NCBI GenBank assembly: GCA_902797575.1
Contig: CADBTL010000028.1
Location: forward strand, 1-44,871
Direction of reading: 5' to 3'
DNA: 44,871 nucleotides
From: an uncultured bacterium
GTDB lineage: Bacteria > Cyanobacteriota > Vampirovibrionia > Gastranaerophilales > Gastranaerophilaceae
Part shown: positions 26,069-33,857 of the stretch, piece by piece
How positions within the stretch are numbered: position 1 is the stretch's first letter
Layout: each line of letters opens with the position of its first letter
Program-made: the position numbers and the translations under genes
The notes under the pieces: model-generated
The model's input: only the letters and a program-made list of their open reading frames with translations
What the model was told of the DNA's origin: nothing
Databases searched by the model: none

Positions 26069-26092
26069 TTTTGTAACAAATTTGTTACAAAA
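26069..26092. promoter_or_regulatory. Perfect 24-bp palindrome, likely operator
   Basis: TTTTGTAACAAA (26069-26080) is followed directly by its exact reverse complement (26081-26092). It lies 77 nt before the 77-aa gene at 26170 and next to a second small palindrome (TTTCATGAAA, about 26111-26120). It looks like a dimeric repressor site. Confidence 0.55.
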
Positions 26093-26169
26093 ATGCATAT
26101 ATATGGCAATTTCATGAAATAAAATGTTTTTAAGTATATAAGGGAAAATTTATATACGGAGAAATAATT

Positions 26170-26403
26170 ATGGCAGTCGGAGCAAGAGATTACATCGATA
26201 AGTTACTTGTGAAAAAGTACGCAGATGAAAAAGTAGATAACCATGAAGCAGTTGAGTCAATGGTTGATCCTCAAAAGATGTTAGAAGCAATGAATGATGT
26301 TGCCGAAATTCAAAAAAATATGTTTATGTTATCTCAAAGATTGTATGCAACATGCTATGCTATTAACGCAAAAGCACGATATAAAGATAAAAATCGTGCT
26401 TAG
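26170..26403 (+). CDS. Small hypothetical protein (77 aa)
   Basis: No family recognised. It is a soluble, mostly helical protein: MAVGARDYIDKLLVKKYADE, then VESMVDPQKMLEAMNDVAEIQ and a Met-rich stretch, ending KARYKDKNRA. ACGGAGAAA precedes the ATG by 6-7 nt. The upstream region carries a 24-bp palindrome, so it may be tightly regulated. Its last codons contain a hairpin that can terminate the convergent gene. Confidence 0.6.
   Translation: MAVGARDYIDKLLVKKYADEKVDNHEAVESMVDPQKMLEAMNDVAEIQKNMFMLSQRLYATCYAINAKARYKDKNRA
26373..26400 (-). terminator. Terminator for the 26429 gene, inside a coding end
   Basis: AGCACGAT (26373-26380) pairs with ATCGTGCT (26393-26400). Read on the minus strand the hairpin is followed by TTTTGCG. 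It lies within the final codons of the convergent 77-aa gene. Confidence 0.5.
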
Positions 26404-26428
26404 ATAACAGTTAATATATAATTATTGT

Positions 26429-26977
26429 TTAATCAAGGATATGAACACCTGTGGAAGAGCCTATTCCGTAATTATTTGTGCTGTATCCTTTGCCAAACGG
26501 GGTTACATAATTTGTTGTAGAGCTTTTTCCATAAGGATATACATCAGAATAATCGTTTGAACTAATTGGAGGTGTAAAACCTGTTACTTGACCGTTGAAA
26601 TAATCACTAATACTTCTTAAAATGGATGTTTTATAATTTTGTTTTGGTCTTGTTAGTATTGCTTCACGAACGTTATCGTATCTGGTAGTAATATCTCCTT
26701 GTTGGACAGCGCCGAATGCTTGCATTTCTAAACGCTCTAAGCGAGTTCGATCGCTGTCTCTGGTAAAATTTCGATTTAATGCGTACCTCTCTAAATCATT
26801 TATATCAGGAAATATTGAACGATTGGTTCTGATAGTACGATAATTAGGGATGTAATCCCCGCCATAATATGCTCCATAGTATGGATTATAATATGGTCTC
26901 TGGGTTACAATTGTTCTTGATGCAAATGCCGGCATGGAAATTGCAAGCAGCATAAGAAAAGTCATATAACGATACAT
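26429..26977 (-). CDS. Exported protein with RLERLE motif
   Basis: A 182-aa protein with a signal peptide (MYRYMTFLMLLAISMPAFA, then SRTIV). A Tyr/Gly-rich stretch follows (PYYNPYYGAYYGGDY). A conserved-looking block LERYALNRNFTRDSDRTRLE and LEMQAFGAV comes next (about 60-95), then a Ser/Tyr/Gly-rich C-terminus. The paired helix pattern (LE..AL.RNF....RLERLE...FG) resembles a motif seen in many exported proteins of Cyanobacteria and Melainabacteria. Its function is unknown. AGGAGG-like sequence lies before the ATG. Confidence 0.65.
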   Translation of the reverse strand: MYRYMTFLMLLAISMPAFASRTIVTQRPYYNPYYGAYYGGDYIPNYRTIRTNRSIFPDINDLERYALNRNFTRDSDRTRLERLEMQAFGAVQQGDITTRYDNVREAILTRPKQNYKTSILRSISDYFNGQVTGFTPPISSNDYSDVYPYGKSSTTNYVTPFGKGYSTNNYGIGSSTGVHILD

Positions 26978-27184
26978 AAAATCCTCCTTAGCATATTTAT
27001 TTAATAACTAAAGAAAAGTTTTTATATTATCCGGATTACTAATTCTTGCGGGTATAAGTTTAGGAGCTTGTTGTTAACAAGTCTTTGCGAAATATACAAA
27101 AGCAGATGGCTCGGTAAAAAAATCCTATTATTAATATCTTAATATCTTTTGGTATTAATATCATTAAGTTAAAGAAATCAGACA

Positions 27185-27237
27185 AAAAAGGTGACTTAGT
27201 CATAATTAACTTTTTAGTCACCTTTTTAGTTATTATA
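27185..27237 (-). terminator. Terminator of the 27250 gene
   Basis: AAAAAGGTGACT (27185-27196) pairs with AGTCACCTTTTT (27226-27237), 12 perfect base pairs. On the minus strand it ends in a T-run. The rest of 26978-27249 holds no convincing gene. Confidence 0.8.
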
Positions 27238-27249
27238 AATTTTACTTTA

Positions 27250-28443
27250 TTACCAAATTTGGTATGAACCGCCAAGTCTGGCAAATGTTTCTTGTACTCT
27301 GCTTTCGTTGGCAATTATTTCTGCTTCGCCGTATGGTGGAACAATTCTGTATGCTTGCGGTTGTCTTCCTCTAAAATTATAAAATTCTATTTTTGAGCCG
27401 TCTTTCATTGTAAATTCAGCAGAAGAGAATTTATACATACCCGGCTCAGCCGCCGTTGCTTCTATAGTACCTGAAACAGCGTCTGATTGTTTCGGACAAG
27501 TAATATGTACATTATAATTAGGCTTGACAACCCCGAAATCATCAAGTTCTCTTTGGAATTTGACTTTGTAACCGGTGTTTTTTATCTCTTTTTCATATGA
27601 TTTTATGTAATTTGCGCCTATTATATCTTTTGCAGTTTCTTTTGTTGCATGGAAATGTTGGTTATCGGTTGTTTCTAATATATGATTATCACCTAATCTC
27701 TCACGAACGTATCTACCATATTCATTTCGAGCAGTCTGTTCATATCTTAATTCGGTTTTGCCATCACGAGCATATTTATAAAGTTCTTGTACTTCACCTG
27801 TATTTTTCTCTCCGTTAGGGAAATAAACTTCTTTTGTACCATCTGAATATAATTTTTCAACAGTTGGAACTCCTTCTTTTGTTTTTGGTTCCATTGAAAC
27901 TAGTGTCGGTTTTGTATCAGTTATTGTTTCAGCTTGCTTGGTTGCTTTATTGTATTTAAATTGTTTGGATGTTCCGCCATCACCTAATCTGGCAGTTACG
28001 ATGACTTCATTACTACCGGGCTCAGATACTACTTCAGCTTGAAATCCGGTTCTTGGCTTAGTATACGTTGTTTGAACTTTACCTTTACCTAAATCTTGCG
28101 TTTTAGGAACTTTTTTATTTAAGGTTTGACGCAACTCAGTCTTTGCATCTTGAACTGCTTTTTGAGCTTCAGCCTTTGCTTGTTGTGCGACTCCTTGTTG
28201 ATATGTTATTTGCGCTTGTGCTTCTCTTAGCTTCTTAGCTGCTTCTTCGCCAGTTTGGTTTAACTTTAATATTTGACTAGACTGTGATTTAACCGTATCT
28301 TGAAGTCCGCTAACAGTTCTTTCAACTTCACCTGTATATTCGGAAAATCTTTGAGTTGCTTCAGTAACAGTTTTTTTATTAAACATTCCCTCTGTTTTTT
28401 TAATTGCTGTTTCCACAACTACTTTACCTGTTTCTAAATTCAT
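27250..28443 (-). CDS. Large coiled-coil protein, unknown function (397 aa)
   Basis: No family recognised and no signal peptide. Residues 1-110 are helical, with a coiled coil (SQILKLNQTGEEAAKKLREA, then Ala/Lys/Gln-rich repeats). A Lys/Thr/Pro linker follows. The second half is beta-rich, with repeats such as KLYSDGTKEVYFPNGEKNTG and YKYARDGKTELRYE that resemble MORN/YD-like strand pairs, and it ends ETFARLGGSYQIW. The ATG at 28443 is chosen for GGAGGTT 6 nt upstream. A promoter lies at 28490-28518 and a strong terminator follows, so it is a single-gene unit. Its size and order suggest a lineage-specific structural or interaction protein. Confidence 0.65.
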   Translation of the reverse strand: MNLETGKVVVETAIKKTEGMFNKKTVTEATQRFSEYTGEVERTVSGLQDTVKSQSSQILKLNQTGEEAAKKLREAQAQITYQQGVAQQAKAEAQKAVQDAKTELRQTLNKKVPKTQDLGKGKVQTTYTKPRTGFQAEVVSEPGSNEVIVTARLGDGGTSKQFKYNKATKQAETITDTKPTLVSMEPKTKEGVPTVEKLYSDGTKEVYFPNGEKNTGEVQELYKYARDGKTELRYEQTARNEYGRYVRERLGDNHILETTDNQHFHATKETAKDIIGANYIKSYEKEIKNTGYKVKFQRELDDFGVVKPNYNVHITCPKQSDAVSGTIEATAAEPGMYKFSSAEFTMKDGSKIEFYNFRGRQPQAYRIVPPYGEAEIIANESRVQETFARLGGSYQIW

Positions 28444-28489
28444 TTTTTCAACCTCCATACATTTCTTCTTGTATACATAAAAACATCTA

Positions 28490-28518
28490 GATATAAAAAA
28501 TTGACTAAAAAATATCAA
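28490..28518 (-). promoter_or_regulatory. Promoter of the 397-aa coiled-coil gene
   Basis: On the minus strand TTGATA (28518-28513), a 17-nt spacer, then TATATC (28495-28490). The leader of about 40 nt contains GGAGGTT. Confidence 0.55.
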
Positions 28519-28588
28519 TTGTTTACAAAAGTTTACGTATAGAGTGGGCTTTTTTGTGTTTTTTGAATTTTTAAAAAATTCGTAATAT

Positions 28589-29254
28589 TTACTTCATATA
28601 TTTAGCAATTTCCAACTGAATCGTATTTGCTCTGGCTATATACTTGGTAAGTTGTTCATATTTTTCACCGGCTTCTCCGTATGGATATTTATTTTTTATA
28701 AGCTCATCAACATTTTTATTTATGCTTTCAAGCATATTAAGAGAATTTCTTATTGTAATAAAATTTATCAGCTTTTTAGGAAGCTTTGATGCAACTTTCG
28801 TTTCCAAAAATTTAAAAAATTTGTCTAAACCGCTTTCTTGAGATTCTTTTTTTGAAGTTAATTTACCTGATATTTTTGCAGACAAACTTGCATCTTTATA
28901 TACTGTAGTTAGGTTTTTTAAATCTTTTTCCATCTGTAATTTTTGTGCGGTTAAATCTAAAACCAATTGTTCATCTTTAATCTCTTCGGCAGTTTTTAGT
29001 TGTTCATTTAGTTCCTTTATTTTAGATTCTGCACGAGTTATTTTATATTCAAGTTTAAAAAGAGTGTCCTGAACGTCTCTATATGCGCCTTCTTGCAGGA
29101 TATTTGAATCATAATCGTTTAAGTGTCTCAAAGGTTCCGGAGTTGAAACCGGCACAGAAACCGCATCCGAATTTAAGAAAAAATTATTCTTTTTCGTTGT
29201 TAAGTCGGATATTACGTCAGAGCTTCTTGTATTTGAGAATTTATCGCTATTCAT
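28589..29254 (-). CDS. Coiled-coil protein downstream of csrA (221 aa)
   Basis: No family recognised. A Ser/Asn/Thr-rich, probably disordered N-terminus (1-50) precedes a long coiled coil (about 65-125: YKITRAESKIKELNEQLKTA, then AQKLQMEKDLKNL). A helical C-terminus follows (KFFKFLETKVASKLPKKLI). It is soluble. The ATG at 29254 is used; a TTG at 29269 lies upstream. There is no Shine-Dalgarno sequence, but a near-consensus promoter inside the preceding gene places the transcript start at this ATG. It is the last gene of the fliW-csrA cluster and may have both operon and private transcription. Confidence 0.65.
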   Translation of the reverse strand: MNSDKFSNTRSSDVISDLTTKKNNFFLNSDAVSVPVSTPEPLRHLNDYDSNILQEGAYRDVQDTLFKLEYKITRAESKIKELNEQLKTAEEIKDEQLVLDLTAQKLQMEKDLKNLTTVYKDASLSAKISGKLTSKKESQESGLDKFFKFLETKVASKLPKKLINFITIRNSLNMLESINKNVDELIKNKYPYGEAGEKYEQLTKYIARANTIQLEIAKYMK

Positions 29255-29260
29255 ATCGTG

Positions 29261-29289
29261 ATTATACAATCAAAAATTTATTTCTTCAA
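29261..29289 (-). promoter_or_regulatory. Internal promoter within the preceding gene
   Basis: On the minus strand TTGAAG (29289-29284), exactly 17 nt, then a consensus TATAAT (29266-29261). Six bases later comes the ATG at 29254. The boxes overlap the last codons of the TPR-like gene. This is the best leaderless promoter in the window. Confidence 0.65.
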
Positions 29290-29851
29290 TTTTTTCTTTC
29301 ATTATTTTTGCAGGATAATAACTCGGTAATAATTTCAAGCATTCATTTATATAAAAATATGCGTCGTTATAGTAATGTTTGTCCATATAATATTTTGCAT
29401 ACATAAAATGGAGTTCCGGATCATTGTAATATAGCTGTTTTGACTTATCCATATATTTTAAAGCTGCAGAATATAATTTGTTATTAAGCATAACTCTAGC
29501 TGTAAATTTGTACGTTTCCTGATTTATTGCGGACAATATCTCTAAAGCTCCTAAAAACAACTCAACGTAACCTATTTTCTCATTTTTTAATAAAAAGTCT
29601 ACATCTATTTCTAAAAAATTACGAATTCCAAAGTATGTAGGATATTCTTGTAAAAAACCTTTTAAAATTGAACAAAATACATTCCCCCACTTACTGCGTG
29701 GTGAATCGTTTTTTGAAAAGACAGCTTTTGCACTATCCAAATCGTCATTTAATATGGCAAGATATGCATGCTCAACAGAACCCGGAATGATTTCCAAGTT
29801 GGAACAATTTTCGCCAAAAAAGAAAAAATTTTCTCTGTTAAGACCCTTCAT
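29270..29851 (-). CDS. TPR-like protein overlapping csrA
   Basis: A 193-aa helical-repeat protein. At least two or three tetratricopeptide-like helix pairs are visible, the clearest being YSAALKYMDKSKQLYYNDPE with HFMYAKYYMDKHYYNDAYFY (about 130-175). The N-terminus has an odd FFFFGENC run. It is soluble, and its partner is unknown. Its first codons overlap the end of csrA by 14 nt, so translation is probably coupled, which ties it to the CsrA/FliW module. Confidence 0.7.
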   Translation of the reverse strand: MKGLNRENFFFFGENCSNLEIIPGSVEHAYLAILNDDLDSAKAVFSKNDSPRSKWGNVFCSILKGFLQEYPTYFGIRNFLEIDVDFLLKNEKIGYVELFLGALEILSAINQETYKFTARVMLNNKLYSAALKYMDKSKQLYYNDPELHFMYAKYYMDKHYYNDAYFYINECLKLLPSYYPAKIMKEKIEEINF

Positions 29852-30176
29852 ACTTTTTGTTAATTCTTATTGATTGAGGTTTTTTATCTTGGACAACTAC
29901 TTCTTCTGATACAGGTGCAGTTTCTATCTTTTTATCGTTTAAGTTTGAACCGTTCTTTATTAATTCGGATACAGAATCAACTGCAGAAACTTTTGAGCCT
30001 GTGCCCATTAAGTTTGCAAGTTTTATTTGTAAATATATTTCTTCACGATAGATTTTAACGTTTTTGTCAGCCTTTATAGCGACTTTACAAACACCATTCT
30101 TCGCTTCGACAATAGTTATTTCAATATTGTCGTTTATCATTATTTTCTGACCATTTTTTCTGGTAATTACAAGCAT
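29838..30176 (-). CDS. csrA: Carbon storage regulator CsrA with long C-terminal tail
   Basis: An RNA-binding translational regulator that blocks ribosome binding sites carrying GGA motifs. The CsrA fold is complete in residues 1-60: MLVITRKNGQKIMINDNIEI, VAIKADKNVKIYREEIY. A Ser/Asn/Lys-rich tail of about 50 residues follows (ending KKYEGS), making 112 aa against 60-75 normally. FliW, its protein antagonist, is encoded 14 nt upstream. In other bacteria the pair couples flagellin level to translation; no flagellar gene is visible here, so the target may differ. Confidence 0.93.
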   Translation of the reverse strand: MLVITRKNGQKIMINDNIEITIVEAKNGVCKVAIKADKNVKIYREEIYLQIKLANLMGTGSKVSAVDSVSELIKNGSNLNDKKIETAPVSEEVVVQDKKPQSIRINKKYEGS

Positions 30177-30190
30177 TTTATTCCTTAAAA

Positions 30191-30622
30191 CTAAACTTCT
30201 TTAAACATAGGATGACTAATATCGTATCCTGAACCTGAAAGCACAATCTGTCCGGCTTTTTGATTATCAATATTGAATATCAAAGGTGCCAGCAGATTTA
30301 TTGTAGTTCCTCTCGGATTATCCTGAGGAATTGACGTAACGTTCATAACTAAAATACTATCAGCATTAGTTATTTCTAGAGCCTGAACAACATCATCAGA
30401 AACATCTATAGAGTAATCATAATTAAGTGATGTTACAGATATTACCGGAAATGCAAGCCCAGGATCTTCAACTGATTGAAGCCATTTGAAAAGTGTATCA
30501 GGACTAGGATCAAGTAAAATATACTTGCTTAATTCATCAAATCCTATTATTGGCAACACAAAGTCAAATATACGACTTTCATCAATTTCTATTTCACCAA
30601 ATTTTACTGTATTTAAAATCAT
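30191..30622 (-). CDS. fliW: Flagellar assembly factor FliW (CsrA antagonist)
   Basis: A 143-aa single-domain FliW of normal length. It binds CsrA and flagellin in partner switching. Typical features: MILNTVKFGEIEIDESRIFD, the FDELSKYILLDPSP segment, LQSVEDPGLAFPVISV and the late NLLAPLIFNIDNQKAGQIVL strand. It lies directly before csrA and 10 nt after an exported TPR gene, forming a compact minus-strand operon. Confidence 0.93.
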   Translation of the reverse strand: MILNTVKFGEIEIDESRIFDFVLPIIGFDELSKYILLDPSPDTLFKWLQSVEDPGLAFPVISVTSLNYDYSIDVSDDVVQALEITNADSILVMNVTSIPQDNPRGTTINLLAPLIFNIDNQKAGQIVLSGSGYDISHPMFKEV

Positions 30623-30632
30623 CTTCTACTTT

Positions 30633-31400
30633 CTAAAAACTTGCTGTCATTTGATTGGTTAGCATAGACTGGATAATTTGAGGATCTATATTCGAATTTC
30701 TGCCTTGATTACCATTCATTAATAAATTTAAAACCTCGTATCCGGATCTATTTGCACTATTATTAACACCCAACAGGCTATCTATATCAGAAATTTGTCT
30801 ATTGCCAAAACCAATTCCTGCTGCTTGTAATACTCTCATCGCAGCAACAATTTCATCATTTGTAGGTGCTTGAGATGAGAAGTCTCTATATTCTTTAAAC
30901 TGTTGAGGCGGTATCTCATTATTTCTATTGATTTCTCTTCTTATGTTTTCAATTTTTTCTTTTTCATGAGTTCCTCTTGCTTTTTGAGAAAAACCGGAAC
31001 CAAAAGAACTTCTTATAAATTTGTCTTCAGGAGATTCATTATCATTATTAGAATTTGTACTTGCGTGGCAGCTTTCAGGTTCTTCTATACATAAAATACC
31101 TTTTTTTGCGTAGCTGCCAAGTATTCCGTTAGGTGATAAATCTACTGCTTTTTGATAATTTTCGATTGCTTCATCCCTTTTTCCTAATTGTACTGAACTC
31201 ATGCCTAGATAATAGTATGCTAAAGCATTAGATGGGTCTTTATTTACAATATTAGAAAAAGATACATAAGAGTTTGTATAATCTCCTGCTTTATACAATT
31301 TTATAGCAGCAGAAGTTTGCTGGTTTGTTGCAGCCGGTTTTGCAAATACAGTACCAGTTATAACTAACATACCAATTAAAACGATTAGTGTTTTTTTCAT
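30633..31400 (-). CDS. Exported TPR protein upstream of fliW
   Basis: A 255-aa secreted or periplasmic protein. A signal peptide (about 1-20, cleavage after VFA) precedes two or three TPR units (about 28-105: AIKLYKAGDYTNSYVSFSNI, YYYLGMSSVQLGKRDEAIEN). A Cys pair follows (CIEEPESC). The remainder is low-complexity Ser/Asn-rich with a helical segment (NDEIVAAMRVLQAAG) and a polar C-terminus. No family is known for the C-terminal half. It is the first gene of the fliW-csrA operon; whether it senses an envelope signal is speculation. Confidence 0.75.
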   Translation of the reverse strand: MKKTLIVLIGMLVITGTVFAKPAATNQQTSAAIKLYKAGDYTNSYVSFSNIVNKDPSNALAYYYLGMSSVQLGKRDEAIENYQKAVDLSPNGILGSYAKKGILCIEEPESCHASTNSNNDNESPEDKFIRSSFGSGFSQKARGTHEKEKIENIRREINRNNEIPPQQFKEYRDFSSQAPTNDEIVAAMRVLQAAGIGFGNRQISDIDSLLGVNNSANRSGYEVLNLLMNGNQGRNSNIDPQIIQSMLTNQMTASF

Positions 31401-31492
31401 TTATTTAAATCCTTTTACGCTTTGCTCTTCTTATATATTAACCTATTTAATTTATAGGAACATACATCATATAATTGAATTATACACCATAT

Positions 31493-32446
31493 TTATAAGG
31501 ATAACAAGTTTTTAGTCAACAAATAATCTGATATTTCTTGTTCCAAATGAATGTTATATAAGTTATTAATCTCTTTTATAAAGTAACAAGGGCTTGTTAC
31601 ATTTACTTCAATTATCTTTCCGTTAATGACATCTAATCCTGCCATTTTGATTCCTAAAGAATTAAGTTTTTGTGCTACAGGTGTAAAAGCATTTAGCTCT
31701 GCAGCAGTTAATCCTGAATCAGTGATATAATTGTCATTGTGTGTATTAAATTTAAAATCATCTTTTGTCGGCAGTTTTTTTATTGAATATGGAAGTATTT
31801 TGTCTCCTAGCGTTAAGACTCTGATATCCCCCTGTTTTACTTCCGGAATGTATTCTTGCACCATAACCAGTGTAGTTTCATTGTTTGTCATGGTATTGAT
31901 AATTGTTCTTGTATTTGGATCACCTTCATGTAAATACATGACGCCGGAACCAAAACATCTGTTTAATGGTTTTAAAACAAGTTGTTTATGCATGCTTAGA
32001 AAATCTTCTATTTCCTTTAATGACGAAGTTACAATGTTGTCTGACATATATTCTTTAAAATAAACGCTGTGCAATTTTTCGTTGAAATCTCGAATTGCGC
32101 GAGGAGAATTTATTACCTCTGCTTTTTTTACAAAATCAAATATGTAAGTTGCATTAATATAGTCAATATCAACAGGCGGATCCGGACGAAACATCACCAG
32201 ATCAAAATCATCAATTTTAGATTCAATTAGAACATTTTTGTAAAAGATATTACCATCTTGCATAAATGTTTCGTAACATTTTGCAAATGGAATATCTTGC
32301 TTTAACGATAGGTTAGGATTTGTCGTGATATACACATCGCAACCGTTATTAAGAAAACTTTTAATCATCCAAAAGTTTGTAACAAGGTTGTTAAATTCAA
32401 AGTATTTCAGTTCAATCTTGTCTATTACAAATAGTATTTTTTTCAT
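31493..32446 (-). CDS. gshB: Glutathione synthetase-like ATP-grasp enzyme
   Basis: A 317-aa ATP-grasp ligase matching glutathione synthetase. The ATP-binding part has VLKPLNRCFGSGVMYLHEGD, where the usual K-P-L-D-G-x-G-G is changed to K-P-L-N-R-C-F-G. Then come VMVQEYIPEVKQGDIRVL and metal-site residues in GLDVINGKIIEVNVTSP. The start at 32446 has GAGGAG upstream. gshA is not seen, so it may add glycine to gamma-glutamylcysteine made elsewhere, or act on a related peptide. It lies 47 nt after murF. Confidence 0.85.
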   Translation of the reverse strand: MKKILFVIDKIELKYFEFNNLVTNFWMIKSFLNNGCDVYITTNPNLSLKQDIPFAKCYETFMQDGNIFYKNVLIESKIDDFDLVMFRPDPPVDIDYINATYIFDFVKKAEVINSPRAIRDFNEKLHSVYFKEYMSDNIVTSSLKEIEDFLSMHKQLVLKPLNRCFGSGVMYLHEGDPNTRTIINTMTNNETTLVMVQEYIPEVKQGDIRVLTLGDKILPYSIKKLPTKDDFKFNTHNDNYITDSGLTAAELNAFTPVAQKLNSLGIKMAGLDVINGKIIEVNVTSPCYFIKEINNLYNIHLEQEISDYLLTKNLLSL

Positions 32447-32493
32447 AATTACTCCTCGTGTATTAATTTTATCACGAATATATTGAAGCAAGC

Positions 32494-33798
32494 CTATAAG
32501 AGTTCAATAATCCTTTCAAACTTCATGCTGCGTGAAGCCTTTAAAAATAATGTAGTTCCGTCTTTTATTTCTGATTTTATATATGGAACGGCATCTTCTA
32601 TAGTATTAAAGTGGGCAGTTTTACATTTACTGATGGAATCTGTTATATTTGCTGAAAGATTACCTATTGATATAATAATTGTGTTTTTATCGATGTTATT
32701 CTTGTTATTTATGTATTCTCCAAGTTGTTTATGATACTTTATTTCGTCATTACCCAGTTCTCCCATATCGCCCAAAATCAGGGCATAATTTTTGTAATGT
32801 TCAAAAATGGTGTCTATAAAAGCCCTCATTGATTCAGGGTTTGCATTGTAGCTGTCATTAATTATCTTTATTCCGTGAATATCTACGGCTTCCCAACGTT
32901 TTTCAATAGGCTTGTATTTTTTTAATCCATCTTGTATTTGGTCAATTGTTAACCCTAATTGAATTCCGACATTAATTGCAGAAAGAGCATTCTCTATATT
33001 ATAATCTCCGCCTACATTTAACTCGTATGGATTCCCTTTATATTCAAATTTTGAATAATTTGCACTCTTTTCTACCACCGTAACATTTTTTATTGAATAA
33101 AATATTTTGTCACCATCAAATTTAACGGTATTTTTAATAAGCTCATCATCATGAGCTATAAAAGTATTGCCGCGCTGATATGAAACTATTTCACACTTTG
33201 CTTTTGCAATATTTTCTCTTGAACCCAGTCTTCCTATGTGTGCGGTTCCTACATTGGAAATGACTGTAATATCCGGCTCGGAATATTTCGAAAGCAATTC
33301 AATCTCGCCTAAGCCTCTCATGCCCATTTCCAGAACGAGTACTTCTGTATCATCAGGCATTTCAAATATAGTTTGACAAAATCCGATTTCGTTGTTGTGA
33401 TTGAGCGGTGTTTTATAAGTTTTATATTTTTCGCTTAAAACAGATGCTATTAGCTCTTTTGTGGTGGTTTTACCGGAACTTCCCGTAACTGCAATTACTG
33501 TAGGATTTAATATTTTCCTTCTGTGGTTTGCAAGTTGGAGATATGCTGTAAGCGTGTCAGGCACCTTTAGCATTAATGCATTAATATTATAATCTTGAGT
33601 ACAAAAAGTACCAACAGCTCCTTTTTCTATTGCTTGAGAGATAAATTTTTCTCCGTCAAAGGAGGTTCCTTTAAGCGGTAAATAAAAGTCTCCATTTTTA
33701 ATGGTTCTTGTATCAGTTGAAATACTTACATCTCTATTTATATCAATATTCCCAAAAACTTCCGCATTAGTAACTTTAGCAATCTCTTTTATATTCAT
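32494..33798 (-). CDS. murF: UDP-MurNAc-tripeptide-D-Ala-D-Ala ligase
   Basis: A 434-aa cytosolic Mur ligase that completes the UDP-MurNAc-pentapeptide with D-Ala-D-Ala. The ATP loop TGSSGKTTT is at 105-113; the LNHNNEIGFCQTIF and VLEMGMRGLGEIELL segments are typical of MurF; the C-terminal domain has INDSYNANPESMRA and LGDMGELG. The ATG at 33798 follows GAGG; an ATG 18 nt earlier is less suited. It is divergent from mnmE across a 59-nt gap. Other mur genes are absent. Confidence 0.94.
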   Translation of the reverse strand: MNIKEIAKVTNAEVFGNIDINRDVSISTDTRTIKNGDFYLPLKGTSFDGEKFISQAIEKGAVGTFCTQDYNINALMLKVPDTLTAYLQLANHRRKILNPTVIAVTGSSGKTTTKELIASVLSEKYKTYKTPLNHNNEIGFCQTIFEMPDDTEVLVLEMGMRGLGEIELLSKYSEPDITVISNVGTAHIGRLGSRENIAKAKCEIVSYQRGNTFIAHDDELIKNTVKFDGDKIFYSIKNVTVVEKSANYSKFEYKGNPYELNVGGDYNIENALSAINVGIQLGLTIDQIQDGLKKYKPIEKRWEAVDIHGIKIINDSYNANPESMRAFIDTIFEHYKNYALILGDMGELGNDEIKYHKQLGEYINNKNNIDKNTIIISIGNLSANITDSISKCKTAHFNTIEDAVPYIKSEIKDGTTLFLKASRSMKFERIIELL

Positions 33799-33857
33799 TT
33801 TCCACCTCTTTTGCATGCTTAATTATACTTTGAACTTTTTTGATATACAATTATTTT

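Noticed and set aside
27060-27314. 84-codon minus-strand frame after the 397-aa gene
   Set aside because: It overlaps that gene's end in another frame and spans its terminator, and has no ribosome binding site.
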